Source: Herpetosiphon giganteus | GTDB taxonomy: Bacteria > Chloroflexota > Chloroflexia > Chloroflexales > Herpetosiphonaceae | Assembly (NCBI RefSeq): GCF_016907925.1 | Contig: NZ_JAFBCZ010000028.1 | Location: 1 to 64,000, forward strand | Length of the DNA: 64,000 nucleotides | Direction of reading: 5' to 3' | Shown here: in pieces, positions 17,157 through 25,246 of the stretch | Layout: each line of letters begins with the position of its first letter | Numbering within the stretch: position 1 is the first letter of the stretch | Translations under genes and position numbers: made by a program | Notes under the pieces: model-generated | Told to the model about the DNA's origin: nothing | Seen by the model: the letters and a program-made list of their open reading frames with translations, nothing else | Database searches by the model: none

Positions 17157-17168
17157 TCACGCAAATAG

Positions 17169-17576
17169 CTACTCATCATCATCCAAAAAACCACCACTAA
17201 AGGCCAAGACGGCCCCACTCGCTTCCCGCTGAATCCCAGCAGGGGGCGGAGTTGGTACAACCGTTGTCGGAACGACACCCGTTGAATGCACCCCTTGGCC
17301 TTGGAGTAGGGCAGGCAGCGCATCTCGACGCATTAAGAACTCCAGCACTGGCAAGAGATCAGCCTGTAACCGCTGCGCTAGCACCTGCGGATCATACCCG
17401 CCATATTGGCCCTCGCCCGCTGCCCATGCCTCCGCTGCTAAGATCCGAATCCCCAACCGCATGGCCTTCAGCATCAACTCCGATTCGCTCTCATCATCGT
17501 CCCGATGCACCCGCAACAGCCGATTTCGTTCTAAATCATCCTCGGTACAGCGAATCCCTTTAACACGCACCGCCAT
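17169..17576 (-). CDS. parR: ParR-like centromere-binding protein
   Basis: 135 residues, lying 2 bases after the ParM-like gene. The N-terminal half has a short basic strand and helices compatible with a ribbon-helix-helix DNA-binding fold. The C-terminal 40 residues are Pro/Thr/Val-rich and end in an acidic patch, as in ParR tails that contact the actin filament. The identification rests mainly on position and architecture: ParR binds parC repeats and links plasmid DNA to ParM filaments. The repeats upstream of parM at 18793-19064 are the expected target. Confidence 0.6.
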   Translation of the reverse strand: MAVRVKGIRCTEDDLERNRLLRVHRDDDESESELMLKAMRLGIRILAAEAWAAGEGQYGGYDPQVLAQRLQADLLPVLEFLMRRDALPALLQGQGVHSTGVVPTTVVPTPPPAGIQREASGAVLAFSGGFLDDDE

Positions 17577-17578
17577 GC

Positions 17579-18763
17579 TTAGGCTCCTTTCCCTGCCGCC
17601 GCATAGACCACCGCCAGCAGTGCCCCCGTCGCATTGAGAATATCGGCCACACTCGGATCAATGATCGTGTAGTTGCGAGGGGCTGTTTTGCCCGATGCCT
17701 CGGCCCGTTCTTCAATCAAGCGCCGTAACCCTTGCAGTTTCACCCCACCACCGGTAATGATCACGTAGGCGCTCGGCTGCTGGAGTACCTTCAGCATCCG
17801 GCCAACCAAGTCCTGTCCGGCACTTTGAATCGCTGCATTGACTTCGCTTTCAATCGGAAATTCGCGACCTGACTCCTCTAACAACTGCGTTTCGAGCGCA
17901 TATTGGGCTTGGGCATCACTCAACCGTAACCGATGAAACTTCGCCGCCAACTCGCGGGCAATGCTGATCGTCCCTGCACCCAAGCGTTCCGCACTCATCC
18001 GATAGGGATTCAATTCCACTTCGGTTAGTTGGGTATCGCCTCCACCGATATCGACAATCGAGACGCGACGAATCCCGTCGGCCTCTAACGAGCCATCAAC
18101 GGTGCGTGACCATGCATACAACGTCCCAATCGACTGGGCTTGCGGGATGATCTTTTCATAGCGCAGCGTCCAGTTGGTTACCACGCCCAAGGCATCGGTG
18201 CGCTCCACAACAAAGGTTTGCCCATTCAAATGGGTCTTGAGGGCCGTGCGGGTCTCAGGATTCACCCCCATTTTGTCATTGTCCCGCGACTCAATTTCTT
18301 CATTCGGGATGGCGAAGCCCACAGCTAAGGGGTAGACACCCGGCTTATACCGCGCTTTGATCAGGGTTTCGACCATGCAGGCCGCATTAAACGAGCGCTG
18401 GCGCGTGTCGGAGAGGCGTTGGCTGGTGCCGCCGATGGGCAACGCATCGCCATCAAAGCGCAAGGCATCATCGCCAATCCAAAAGCTATCGCCGCCATTG
18501 ACCCGATAGGTGATCACCCCTTGGCCCGCCCGAATGGCCTTGGCCAATTTATAGGCGGTGGGCGTGCGGGTCGTAATCAACCGCGATTTGGCATCCAACA
18601 CCGCAATCTTTTTGGCCCCATTACCATTGTCATCGCCCACTGCAAGGTAAGGTTGGTCAGCAATCGTGATCCACGCAGGCAGTTGGTAGTGGAGATCACG
18701 CAGGGGTTGGCTCACCCGCACATGGTCATAGACGGTTGCACGTTTGCGTTCTAAGAGGGTCAT
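17579..18763 (-). CDS. parM: ParM-like plasmid-segregation actin
   Basis: 394 residues. Actin-fold ATPase signatures are visible: VSIVDIGGGDTQL (phosphate 2 loop, about residues 240-252) and VIITGGGVKLQG (adenosine loop, about 345-356). The length is in the ParM/Alp range. The start at 18763 is chosen because AAGGAGC lies 6 bases upstream; a longer frame to 18811 would enter the operator region. ParM polymerises with ATP and pushes plasmid copies apart. It is followed at once by the parR-like gene and preceded by parC-like palindromes, giving a complete type II partition cassette. Confidence 0.85.
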   Translation of the reverse strand: MTLLERKRATVYDHVRVSQPLRDLHYQLPAWITIADQPYLAVGDDNGNGAKKIAVLDAKSRLITTRTPTAYKLAKAIRAGQGVITYRVNGGDSFWIGDDALRFDGDALPIGGTSQRLSDTRQRSFNAACMVETLIKARYKPGVYPLAVGFAIPNEEIESRDNDKMGVNPETRTALKTHLNGQTFVVERTDALGVVTNWTLRYEKIIPQAQSIGTLYAWSRTVDGSLEADGIRRVSIVDIGGGDTQLTEVELNPYRMSAERLGAGTISIARELAAKFHRLRLSDAQAQYALETQLLEESGREFPIESEVNAAIQSAGQDLVGRMLKVLQQPSAYVIITGGGVKLQGLRRLIEERAEASGKTAPRNYTIIDPSVADILNATGALLAVVYAAAGKGA

Positions 18764-18792
18764 GGCATGCTCCTTCATCGAATCAGCATCAA

Positions 18793-19064
18793 AACGACAA
18801 CAAAGCGACAATAAATCAACAACATTTGTTGTCTGCTACCAGCCAGTATAGCAGAGGAATGTTAACGAAGCAACAATGAAGCGCGAATGAAGCGACAATG
18901 TTTATTGTCGTTTTCACACATCATGCACGGATATCGAGCAATAAGCGTTAACAAAGCGACAATAAACCAACAATATTTATTGTCGCTTTGTTAACGCTAT
19001 AGCGCTATGACATGCTGATAGCGACAATAAAGCGACAATAAACCAACAACATTTGTTGTCGTTT
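18793..19064. repeat. parC: parC-like centromere/operator with palindromic iterons
   Basis: AT-rich gap with repeated GCGACAATAAA and its inverse TTTATTGTCGC, plus CAACAACATTTGTTGTCG variants. Sites lie at about 18793-18833, 18891-18914, 18945-18997 and 19020-19064. The third has perfect 22-base arms (18945-18966 and 18976-18997) around a 9-base centre. Tandem GACAATAAAGC copies occur in the fourth. It sits directly upstream of the parM-like gene, so it should bind the ParR-like protein and autoregulate the operon. Confidence 0.75.
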
Positions 19065-19150
19065 TAGAGGTATGGAACCAATACATCAGCATGAGGGGAG
19101 CACTGCTACAATTTACCTGATCGCTATCTATCAGAAGGAGGGCCAAACGG

Positions 19151-19435
19151 GTGACAGACGATCACGCTCAATCGTCGCCGAATGAGTACATTACGCTCCG
19201 TGAAGCAGCCTATGAGTATGATATGGAATACAACAGCATTCTTAAATATGTACACGCAGGACGTATTGCATCACAGATTCTTTCACCAGAAGACATTCCT
19301 GATGTCCTTTGGGAACGGTTAGAGCCTCGTGTTCAAGCAAATGTCAAAAAGCATCAAGGCTTACGGGTTACAACAACCCGTGCGATGGAAGAGTACATGC
19401 GGACACGACAAAAACGGGGAAGAAAGGGGCGATAA
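19151..19435 (+). CDS. small helix-turn-helix DNA-binding protein
   Basis: 94 residues starting at GTG (19151) after AAGGAGG. Residues 14-45 (ITLREAAYEYDMEYNSILKY, quoted in part) look like a MerR/excisionase-type helix-turn-helix; the C-terminus is basic (KRGRKGR). It is divergent from parM across the parC region, so it could bind there or regulate its own region. It could also be an excisionase-like architectural protein. Confidence 0.6.
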   Translation: MTDDHAQSSPNEYITLREAAYEYDMEYNSILKYVHAGRIASQILSPEDIPDVLWERLEPRVQANVKKHQGLRVTTTRAMEEYMRTRQKRGRKGR

Positions 19436-19437
19436 AT

Positions 19438-19467
19438 TTGGACGTGATTTAATTATTATGCTATACT
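19438..19467 (+). promoter_or_regulatory. promoter of candidate small RNA
   Basis: TTGGAC (19438-19443), 18-base spacer, TATACT (19462-19467), starting just after the stop of the HTH gene. It points at the hairpin-terminator pair beginning about 7 bases downstream. Confidence 0.65.
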
Positions 19468-19473
19468 ACTCGT

Positions 19474-19558
19474 GGCGTTCGTAGCGATGCGTTTGAGCGG
19501 CCATCGCTACGAACTCACCCCTTCCTCTCTCGACCAGAGGAAGGGGGCTTTTTATTTT
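19474..19558 (+). ncRNA. candidate two-hairpin small RNA, about 85 nt
   Basis: From a predicted start near 19474 the transcript has a perfect 13-bp stem (19477-19489 with 19502-19514, 12-base loop). A Rho-independent terminator follows: 11-bp stem CCCCTTCCTCT with AGAGGAAGGGG, then GCTTTTTATTTT. Its own promoter lies just upstream. No open frame of note is on this strand. It resembles plasmid antisense control RNAs in layout, but its target is unknown. It could instead be only the 3' end of the upstream mRNA. Confidence 0.55.
19518..19558 (+). terminator. Rho-independent terminator
   Basis: Arms 19518-19528 and 19536-19546 with loop CTCGACC, followed by G, C and T5ATTTT. It ends the small RNA and any read-through from the HTH gene. 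Confidence 0.85.
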
Positions 19559-20166
19559 AACCGCTTCTGGCGATTCCGTCGAATCACACCCAGCCTCCGA
19601 TTCAAGCATCAGTGCTTCGTGGGGCGCATATTCTTCCAATTTAATGGATGCAACCGCCCCATCCAAGGCATCAGAGATGGCCACGTCACTCTGCTCGATC
19701 AAGCGATCACTGACAATCGCCGCCCGCAACAGCGCTTGATCATCCGCTGGCAACGCATCCAAAATCTGCGCGATAAACTGCGCATCATCCCTGCGCTCAT
19801 GACTTCGATACTACATCGCCTCACAATAACTCGCCGCTGCTAATATCGCGTTTCGGGCCATGAACGCACGAAGAATCACCGAATGCTGAAGCACGGCCTG
19901 CATAATCCGTTGTTGGCGCTTCAGAAACGCTCGATCAGCCGCATTGCGCTGCCGGAGATCCGATTTCCGCAGATCGGTAAAGGCTCCATCCACGTCCAGC
20001 GTGATCCGAAAGCGTTTCGTTGCTAACAATGGGCCTCGCCGTCGCCGAGGGTCTTTTGGGTGGCTCATAAAAATCCTTTCTGGTGACGAGCAACCACCGA
20101 GGATCGGGCAGCACCCGATCACAGACCGACTCCAGCGATCATCAGGATGCATCCGCATCAGCAGCG

Positions 20167-20385
20167 TTAGCAATCAAGGAAATAGCGCGGTGGCTCCGGT
20201 TCAGCGCGGGATTCGGCCAGAAACGCCACAAACGCCTCAGCCGATTCCTCATCCGGCCACCATGGAGCAGCAAAATCATCCAACGACTGAATCACCCGTG
20301 GCGATTGTTCCGCAATGAGATCGGCCAACGTTGGCACACACCAGAACTGGTCGTTTAACTGCATCAACTCCGCATCATCAATCAT
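20167..20385 (-). CDS. small acidic hypothetical protein, 72 residues
   Basis: The ATG at 20385 follows GAAGGAGG. The product is acidic, with many Trp, Pro and Glu residues and no known motif. It diverges from the DUF433 gene, 82 bases away, and lies upstream of the interrupted frame on the same strand. The role is unknown. Confidence 0.55.
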   Translation of the reverse strand: MIDDAELMQLNDQFWCVPTLADLIAEQSPRVIQSLDDFAAPWWPDEESAEAFVAFLAESRAEPEPPRYFLDC

Positions 20386-20467
20386 GGATCCTCCTTCAGC
20401 AGAAACCACCGCTGTGATAAATCGGGGTATACTAGCAGGAGCATGAACACCAGAAAGGACGCGTATC

Positions 20468-20698
20468 ATGAAGGTATCCTATCAATCCCGTATTACCCTC
20501 GAGCCAGGCAAACGCAGTGGACATCCCTGTATTCGCGGTCTTCGCATCACGGTCTACGATATTCTTGGCTATCTCGCGGCTGGCATGACGATCACGGAAG
20601 TCCTTGAGGACTTTCCCATGCTAACCCATGACGATATTGTGGCCTGTCTTCAGTATGCGGCAGATCGCGAACGGCAGAGCATTTTGGTGGCGGCATAG
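20468..20698 (+). CDS. DUF433 antitoxin-like protein
   Basis: 76 residues matching the DUF433 pattern: GKRSGHPCIRGLRITVYDIL, then a Gly-Met turn and a helix-turn-helix region with DDIVACLQYAA. DUF433 proteins are antitoxins of PIN-like (DUF5615) toxins, binding both the toxin and their own promoter. The start follows AGAAAGGA. A TATACT box at 20428-20433 may be its promoter. Two bases separate it from the toxin gene. Confidence 0.85.
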   Translation: MKVSYQSRITLEPGKRSGHPCIRGLRITVYDILGYLAAGMTITEVLEDFPMLTHDDIVACLQYAADRERQSILVAA

Positions 20699-20700
20699 CC

Positions 20701-21045
20701 ATGCTGCTCTTTGATAATAACTGTTCGCCGCGCCTCGTTGATCGTCTCGCTGATCTCGCACCTGCAAGCACCCATGTCGCGACGGTTGGCCTCGCAGCAG
20801 CCGATGATCGGACTGTGTGGGCGTATGCCCAAACTCACCAGCTGCTCATTGTCACCAAGGACACCGACTTCAATGATTTAAGCGTGCTGCTTGGCGCACC
20901 ACCCAAAGTCCTGTGGCTCCGCATCGGCAATTGTACCACTGCCGCCATGGAAGCCCTGCTTCGCACCCATTGGGAGGCCATTACGGCCTTTATCCATGAC
21001 CCAACAGTGGCGCTTATGACGATCATTCCCCTTCCCACCACCTAA
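20701..21045 (+). CDS. DUF5615 PIN-like toxin
   Basis: 114 residues. The N-terminal FDNNCSPRLV and the central VTKDTDFNDL fit the acidic-residue pattern of the DUF5615 branch of PIN ribonucleases (Asp near 5, then KDxDF near 58-62). It is probably an RNA-cleaving toxin held inactive by the DUF433 protein encoded 2 bases upstream. On a plasmid, such a pair stabilises inheritance. The exact RNA target is unknown. Confidence 0.85.
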   Translation: MLLFDNNCSPRLVDRLADLAPASTHVATVGLAAADDRTVWAYAQTHQLLIVTKDTDFNDLSVLLGAPPKVLWLRIGNCTTAAMEALLRTHWEAITAFIHDPTVALMTIIPLPTT

Positions 21046-21068
21046 CCACGCAGCCTTCGCCACGCCTA

Positions 21069-21338
21069 TCAGACCCCATCCGGGGCGTTGGCTGCATCCT
21101 CATCCTCAGGAGTCCACACGAGCAACGCCCCAGGCTGTACCTGAAAAAACCGACACAGGGTATCAATCGTCCGAAAATCAATCCGATTGGCCCGCCCTGT
21201 CGTCAGGCCCGTAATCGTTGAGGTAGCCAACCCAGTCAACTCCGCCAACATCTGGATGGTCAACGCCGGTTCACGTCGTTGGAGCCGCGCCACATTTTCT
21301 TGGGTAATCAATAATTTCAATGCTGCATGCACTGCCAT
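21069..21338 (-). CDS. XRE-family transcriptional regulator
   Basis: 89 residues. A Cro/CI-type helix-turn-helix spans about residues 25-60: TIQMLAELTGLATSTITGL followed by a third helix and LCRFFQVQPGALL. The start at 21338 follows AGGAGG; a longer frame reaching 21383 lacks a site. It converges on the toxin gene and diverges from the gene at 21493. The AT-rich space with a promoter at 21430 is a likely target. Confidence 0.8.
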   Translation of the reverse strand: MAVHAALKLLITQENVARLQRREPALTIQMLAELTGLATSTITGLTTGRANRIDFRTIDTLCRFFQVQPGALLVWTPEDEDAANAPDGV

Positions 21339-21429
21339 AACGCCTCCTGGAGAGAACACCATTGCTTCCCTACAGCATACCATGGCCAGGAGAAATCATC
21401 AAATTATCAGATGATATGCTGATTTTTTG

Positions 21430-21459
21430 TTGACTTCTATGCCTCACATATGGTATACT
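21430..21459 (+). promoter_or_regulatory. promoter
   Basis: TTGACT (21430-21435), 18-base spacer, TATACT (21454-21459), followed by an AGGAGG ribosome site at 21483 and the gene at 21493. Confidence 0.65.
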
Positions 21460-21492
21460 TGTCATAACATGAACTCTCTATAGGAGGACTGT

Positions 21493-21903
21493 ATGGCACT
21501 CCCATCCACCAACGTTCGTTATTTGCCCGATCAAAACCGCTATGAAGCCATCCTTGACGGTGTGTCGCTGGGGACATTTCCTAAGGAAATCGAGGCGACC
21601 ATGGCTGGACACCGCGTCCGGTTGCAGGATCTCGACGACGCTCCATTGCCGCCCCTCGCCGTGCTTGGAGCCGATCTGCACCTGGCATTCCACATCACCG
21701 ACCTCCGCCCGATGCCCGCGCCCGTCCCCCAACAATATATCGCCACCCCACTCGAAGCCTTGACCGCCACCCTCATCCTGCTCAATCGCAACTGGCTCCG
21801 CGCCACCCTCGCAGGTCGCCATGCCGATGCCCAGCAGATTGAAGCCCATGAGCAATGTGTTCGCACCCACATCCATGCCCGCATGTCGGCCAACAACAAA
21901 TAA
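21493..21903 (+). CDS. hypothetical protein, 136 residues
   Basis: Soluble protein starting at ATG 21493 after AGGAGG. The N-terminal 50 residues are strand-rich and carry VRYLPDQNRYEAIL-type sequence. The C-terminal 50 residues form helices with conserved-looking His/Arg. No motif or family recognised. A hairpin (ACCCTTCATCCCT with AGGGATAAAGGGT, about 21902-21933) follows. Confidence 0.55.
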   Translation: MALPSTNVRYLPDQNRYEAILDGVSLGTFPKEIEATMAGHRVRLQDLDDAPLPPLAVLGADLHLAFHITDLRPMPAPVPQQYIATPLEALTATLILLNRNWLRATLAGRHADAQQIEAHEQCVRTHIHARMSANNK

Positions 21904-21995
21904 ACCCTTCATCCCTCGCAAAAGGGATAAAGGGTCAAGCACGGGTGAGGCCACGAATTGAAGAGCGAAACCTCACCCGCAGAAGGATGATAGCC

Positions 21996-22322
21996 ATGAC
22001 TCCACGCGATGTCAACATGACCGCCCGCCATGTCCGCCTCGCAGCGGTCAGTCGGATTCTCCAGCTCGCCGTGATCATTCGCGAAGAAGAAGGTGTGAAT
22101 GACGACGAAGCCTATACGATGGCCGAAGCGTTGCTCGAGGATGTAGAAGCGACCGCCGCCGACTGGGGAACCCCGCAACCTGCCAGCCCGTTGGGGATTC
22201 TTGCGACGATGTGGGGCCTTGCCTTACGCCGCAATGGTACGGTGCTCGCGTTGGTTCCCGCTGATCTCGTAATGCTCCGTGAGGCTATTACCGCGTGGGA
22301 GCAGCAGTATCGGGCCGTGTAA
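21996..22322 (+). CDS. hypothetical helical protein, 108 residues
   Basis: All-helical small protein, with no motif recognised. The ATG at 21996 has AGAAGG upstream; an in-frame ATG at 21987 is closer to it. The strand ends at the bidirectional terminator at 22329. A hairpin (GGGTGAGG with CCTCACCC, about 21942-21979) lies before the ribosome site, as at other genes here. Confidence 0.5.
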   Translation: MTPRDVNMTARHVRLAAVSRILQLAVIIREEEGVNDDEAYTMAEALLEDVEATAADWGTPQPASPLGILATMWGLALRRNGTVLALVPADLVMLREAITAWEQQYRAV

Positions 22323-22328
22323 GGCATA

Positions 22329-22369
22329 AAGAAACAGGCCATGCCGTTTGGGCATGGCCTGTTTCTTTT
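22329..22369. terminator. bidirectional terminator between convergent genes
   Basis: 18-bp arms (22329-22346 and 22352-22369) around GTTTG, with A-rich and T-rich ends on the two sides. It separates the rightward 22.0-22.3 kb gene from the leftward sortase operon. Confidence 0.85.
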
Positions 22370-22377
22370 TCGGCAGC

Positions 22378-23448
22378 TTAGGGAACCAATTCCAGCGGAA
22401 AGCCCAACCGAAGTAAATTAACCCGTTCTGCTTCCGCACGGCGCAGCATATCCCACCGTCCTTGGCGATAGATCCAATAATCAATTCCATCGCTCGCATA
22501 GAGGCCTACCACGCGCATCGGTTGGCTACCCGCCCGTGGGGTAGGCCAAAAGACCTGCACAACATCCGACTCTTGCCATGGCTGCGTTGCTGTCGGTTGG
22601 AGCGTCGGAACAGGGTTAGCGAGGAGCGGCACGAGGGTTTTAGCGGGTGGAGTCATGGTTGTCTGTTGCTTGCGGGCCGTATCAATCGTCGCGCCCGTGA
22701 TGGGGTCGAGCAGCGTGGCATTCGTATACGAATCCTGCATCCACCAATAGATGGGATTCCCTGCGGCGTATTCGTTGGGCAGACTGGAGAGCCGGAAGGT
22801 GTGGTTGGGTCGCCCCATCGTTTCCCATAAATCACCAAAATTCAAAAACAAGATCCGCACTTGGTCGCTATCCAAAAAGGGCGTGGATTCGAGGGGAATA
22901 TCCACAGGAGTTGTGCTGACAAACAGGTCGCGGTAACTGCGCTCATCGGCATAGCTACGGGTTACTAGCCCGTCCTGCATCAGAATCACCAGCGTTTGCT
23001 TCAGACGCGCTGAGGCAAACGTGAAGGCCCACCAGCGAGCCGTGCCATCATTGGCCGCAATCGCTTCAAACATCCCTTCCTGCGCCCGGCCTTCTGCACG
23101 GTAGCCAATTCCAGCATCGACCAATACCGCATCACTGGCCCACGCCGTGCCACGCTCGCGGATTCCGCCCCGCGCAAAGGCTTCGCGCAGGGTCAGATAC
23201 TGCTCAGCAGGCTGTGCCGCCACTGTGGCCTGTTCATCCTGCGCGAACGCCGTCTGAATCGGCGCACGGGTTGCCGCTCCCACCGTGCTGGTCGCGTGGC
23301 GCGCCGCCGCCCCACTCAAGGCCATGGTCGGCACAGGGGATACGGTTGGCACGGTCAATGCGTCCACGACGATCGTCGCATCGCCCTGTCCACAGCCGAC
23401 CAACATACCGCCCAGCACCAACCCCAGTACCCATGATCGTCGTCCCAT
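22378..23448 (-). CDS. lipoprotein of the sortase operon
   Basis: 356 residues. A signal peptide with lipobox LVGC (Cys19) shows a lipid-anchored exported protein. It is followed by a Thr/Pro/Ala-rich linker (about 30-75) and a large mixed domain (80-356) with no recognised family. It is the last gene of the seven-gene leftward operon, ending at the bidirectional terminator. It probably works on the cell surface with the sortase and DUF11 proteins. The function is unknown. Confidence 0.6.
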   Translation of the reverse strand: MGRRSWVLGLVLGGMLVGCGQGDATIVVDALTVPTVSPVPTMALSGAAARHATSTVGAATRAPIQTAFAQDEQATVAAQPAEQYLTLREAFARGGIRERGTAWASDAVLVDAGIGYRAEGRAQEGMFEAIAANDGTARWWAFTFASARLKQTLVILMQDGLVTRSYADERSYRDLFVSTTPVDIPLESTPFLDSDQVRILFLNFGDLWETMGRPNHTFRLSSLPNEYAAGNPIYWWMQDSYTNATLLDPITGATIDTARKQQTTMTPPAKTLVPLLANPVPTLQPTATQPWQESDVVQVFWPTPRAGSQPMRVVGLYASDGIDYWIYRQGRWDMLRRAEAERVNLLRLGFPLELVP

Positions 23449-23467
23449 CGTTTATTACTCCCCATAC

Positions 23468-24238
23468 CTACAACACCGCAGCCAGCGCCGGAGCTACCTG
23501 ACTCCGAACCATCCGACTAATCACCTCACGCGATCGCCCAACATCATAACTTAACGCACGGTAGGTTTTGCCATTGGCCAATCCTAAGAGAATCTGTTGT
23601 TCTTCCTTGCGCCAGCCTCCATCCTCTGCCTGAGCCAGCAACAAGCGACGGAATCCCTCGATACCGCCAACATCCATGAGCCGCGCCTGGAGGGCATCGG
23701 GAACGCGAGACAACCGCCCTGACACCAGGTGGAGTGCCGTCAATACGTCGTCCAATGTCCAACCCGACCGATGCACCACGGTGCGGGCATCGAGCACCAA
23801 TGGCAAGGAGCGCCGTAAGGCCCGATAGGTCGCCGCAGCGTGCTGGGTACTTCCCGTTGGCGCACCCAACAGGGGCAGATCACGCAGCAGTGGCGTGAGC
23901 GCGGTCGGGAGAATGGGGGTCACGATTTGCAAACCGGGCACGAGCTGGGTATGCACAATCGTCGCCAGATCCTCATCGAGCACCGCCATGGCGCAGCGCT
24001 GAAGCGTTCCGGTCTGCATCTGCACCGCCAATGCCGCCCCTAAGAGCCATGTCGCAACCCCATGGGCATCGACCGCCCGACAGATCACGAGTCCGGGGTT
24101 GGGGCTATCGCTATCGAGTAAGGCGAGTAGCTGATACTCTGCCGCAAAAACATTGGATGTCGCGATCACGACCGTCCCGGCTTCCCGAACCTGCTGCTCT
24201 TGCATGGCCGTCAAGCCAATCGTCACAATCCAACTCAT
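23468..24238 (-). CDS. cytoplasmic protein with C-terminal helix-turn-helix
   Basis: 256 residues, no signal peptide. The N-terminal half has alternating strands and helices like a receiver or P-loop-type alpha/beta fold but without a phospho-acceptor or ATP motif I can defend. Residues about 212-250 (EEQQILLGLANGKTYRALSY, quoted in part) look like a LuxR/RNA polymerase sigma-type helix-turn-helix. It overlaps the sortase gene by four bases (ATGA). It may regulate the surface operon. Confidence 0.55.
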   Translation of the reverse strand: MSWIVTIGLTAMQEQQVREAGTVVIATSNVFAAEYQLLALLDSDSPNPGLVICRAVDAHGVATWLLGAALAVQMQTGTLQRCAMAVLDEDLATIVHTQLVPGLQIVTPILPTALTPLLRDLPLLGAPTGSTQHAAATYRALRRSLPLVLDARTVVHRSGWTLDDVLTALHLVSGRLSRVPDALQARLMDVGGIEGFRRLLLAQAEDGGWRKEEQQILLGLANGKTYRALSYDVGRSREVISRMVRSQVAPALAAVL

Positions 24239-24957
24239 GGCTGTTCCTCCTGGCGCACGGCGCGGACAATGAGGCGTTGGTCAAAGGCATTCGGCCCGGT
24301 GGGCGGCCAGCAGGTAATCAGGGTCACCACCTCGTGATCGGTGGGACTGAGCAACCGCTCCGCCTCGGCTCCCACCTGGTCCGGCGCAGCACCCACGACC
24401 TGAATCCGCAGGGTGTCACTGACCACATAGGCCGTCGCCAATGTGCCGCGATAGAGCCAGAGCACGTCGCCCGGCTGAAGCAGCGCCAGATCGGCAAAGA
24501 CCGGATCACTGCCACCCACATGACCATTCAGCACAATATTGGTGCCGTCGCCCGGCTGGCCACTATCCACATGGTGACCGACCGCATACTGTGGCACATC
24601 CCACGCCCCCGCGACAAACGGCGCAGGCAGCACGGGTCGAGCGAGATTAATCACCGGAATGCGCAGGGCATCGAGCGGCGGCAACGGCAGGGCCGTCGGT
24701 GCGGGGGTTGCGGTCACGGTCGCCGTCGCCGTCGGCAGCGGGGTCACGGTCGGTAGCACCACCGTCGCGGTCGCTGCCACCACGGGCCGCACGCTCGGCA
24801 ATGGCGGCAGGGCAGCCTGCCGCGCCTGGACCGCCTGCGTTGTCGCGACAAACGACCACACCACCCAGCCCACGCCGCTCAGCATGCCCAGTCCGGCCAC
24901 CGCCACCAGCACGGTGACGAGGGGGATCAGGCGATGGGTCAGGTCAATCTTCATCAT
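24235..24957 (-). CDS. sortase (class E/F-like)
   Basis: 240 residues. N-terminal membrane helix (about 12-38), Pro/Thr/Ala linker (48-92), then a sortase domain. Visible are the His of LNGHVGG (about 144), the TLITC box with catalytic Cys (about 214), and an Arg in the strand near 232. Sortases cleave LPxTG-like signals and join surface proteins to cell-wall or pilin partners. No classic LPxTG tail is seen in the window, so its substrate is unclear; neighbouring DUF11 proteins are the likely clients. It overlaps the genes on both sides. Confidence 0.85.
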   Translation of the reverse strand: MMKIDLTHRLIPLVTVLVAVAGLGMLSGVGWVVWSFVATTQAVQARQAALPPLPSVRPVVAATATVVLPTVTPLPTATATVTATPAPTALPLPPLDALRIPVINLARPVLPAPFVAGAWDVPQYAVGHHVDSGQPGDGTNIVLNGHVGGSDPVFADLALLQPGDVLWLYRGTLATAYVVSDTLRIQVVGAAPDQVGAEAERLLSPTDHEVVTLITCWPPTGPNAFDQRLIVRAVRQEEQP

Positions 24958-25246
24958 GCACTCCTTGGGTCACGGGGATCTGAGCGGGACTCCCCAGTGA
25001 CCAATCAATCGGTAACCATTCCCCCAACGGCAGCGGCGGAACCCCCACCTGCGCGAGCCATGGGCCAAGCACCGGAGTGACCGCCTCCTGCGTGGGCAAC
25101 CATCCACCGAGCGGCGGCGGGGGCAGCGTGACCACCCCCGTTGCCAGTCGCGTGACCAGCCAGCGCCGGAGTAACAGCGCCAGCACCGTCACCACCGACC
25201 AGCCCACCGTCCAGAGCACCACCACACTGTCCATGCCCGTACTCAT
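24944..25246 (-). CDS. small single-helix membrane protein
   Basis: 100 residues. One N-terminal hydrophobic segment (about 6-27), then a Pro/Leu/Trp-rich tail containing a repeated LPxGEWLP / LGGWLPT pattern. The start overlaps the upstream stop by four bases and its end overlaps the sortase gene by 14 bases. The WLP repeats could be interaction or sorting sites; that is a guess. Confidence 0.5.
   Translation of the reverse strand: MSTGMDSVVVLWTVGWSVVTVLALLLRRWLVTRLATGVVTLPPPPLGGWLPTQEAVTPVLGPWLAQVGVPPLPLGEWLPIDWSLGSPAQIPVTQGVHDED

Larger units (their letters stand above)
19466..20068 (-). pseudogene. reading frame interrupted by an in-frame TAG
   Basis: An 85-codon gene starts at ATG 20068 (AGAAAGGA site) and ends at TAG 19811-19813. 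The same frame then stays open for about 115 further codons, with amino-acid use like a real helical protein (about DALPADDQALLRAA to PHEALMLESE). Only the last about 30 codons, which run back through the small-RNA terminator, look like non-coding translation. The simplest reading is one gene of about 170-200 codons broken by a nonsense change, or read through. The N-terminal part is basic; no family recognised. Confidence 0.45.

Noticed and set aside
19466-19560. C-terminal 30 codons of the leftward frame (SPLPLVERGRGE type)
   Set aside because: They translate the antisense of the small-RNA hairpin and terminator and are unlikely to be real protein.
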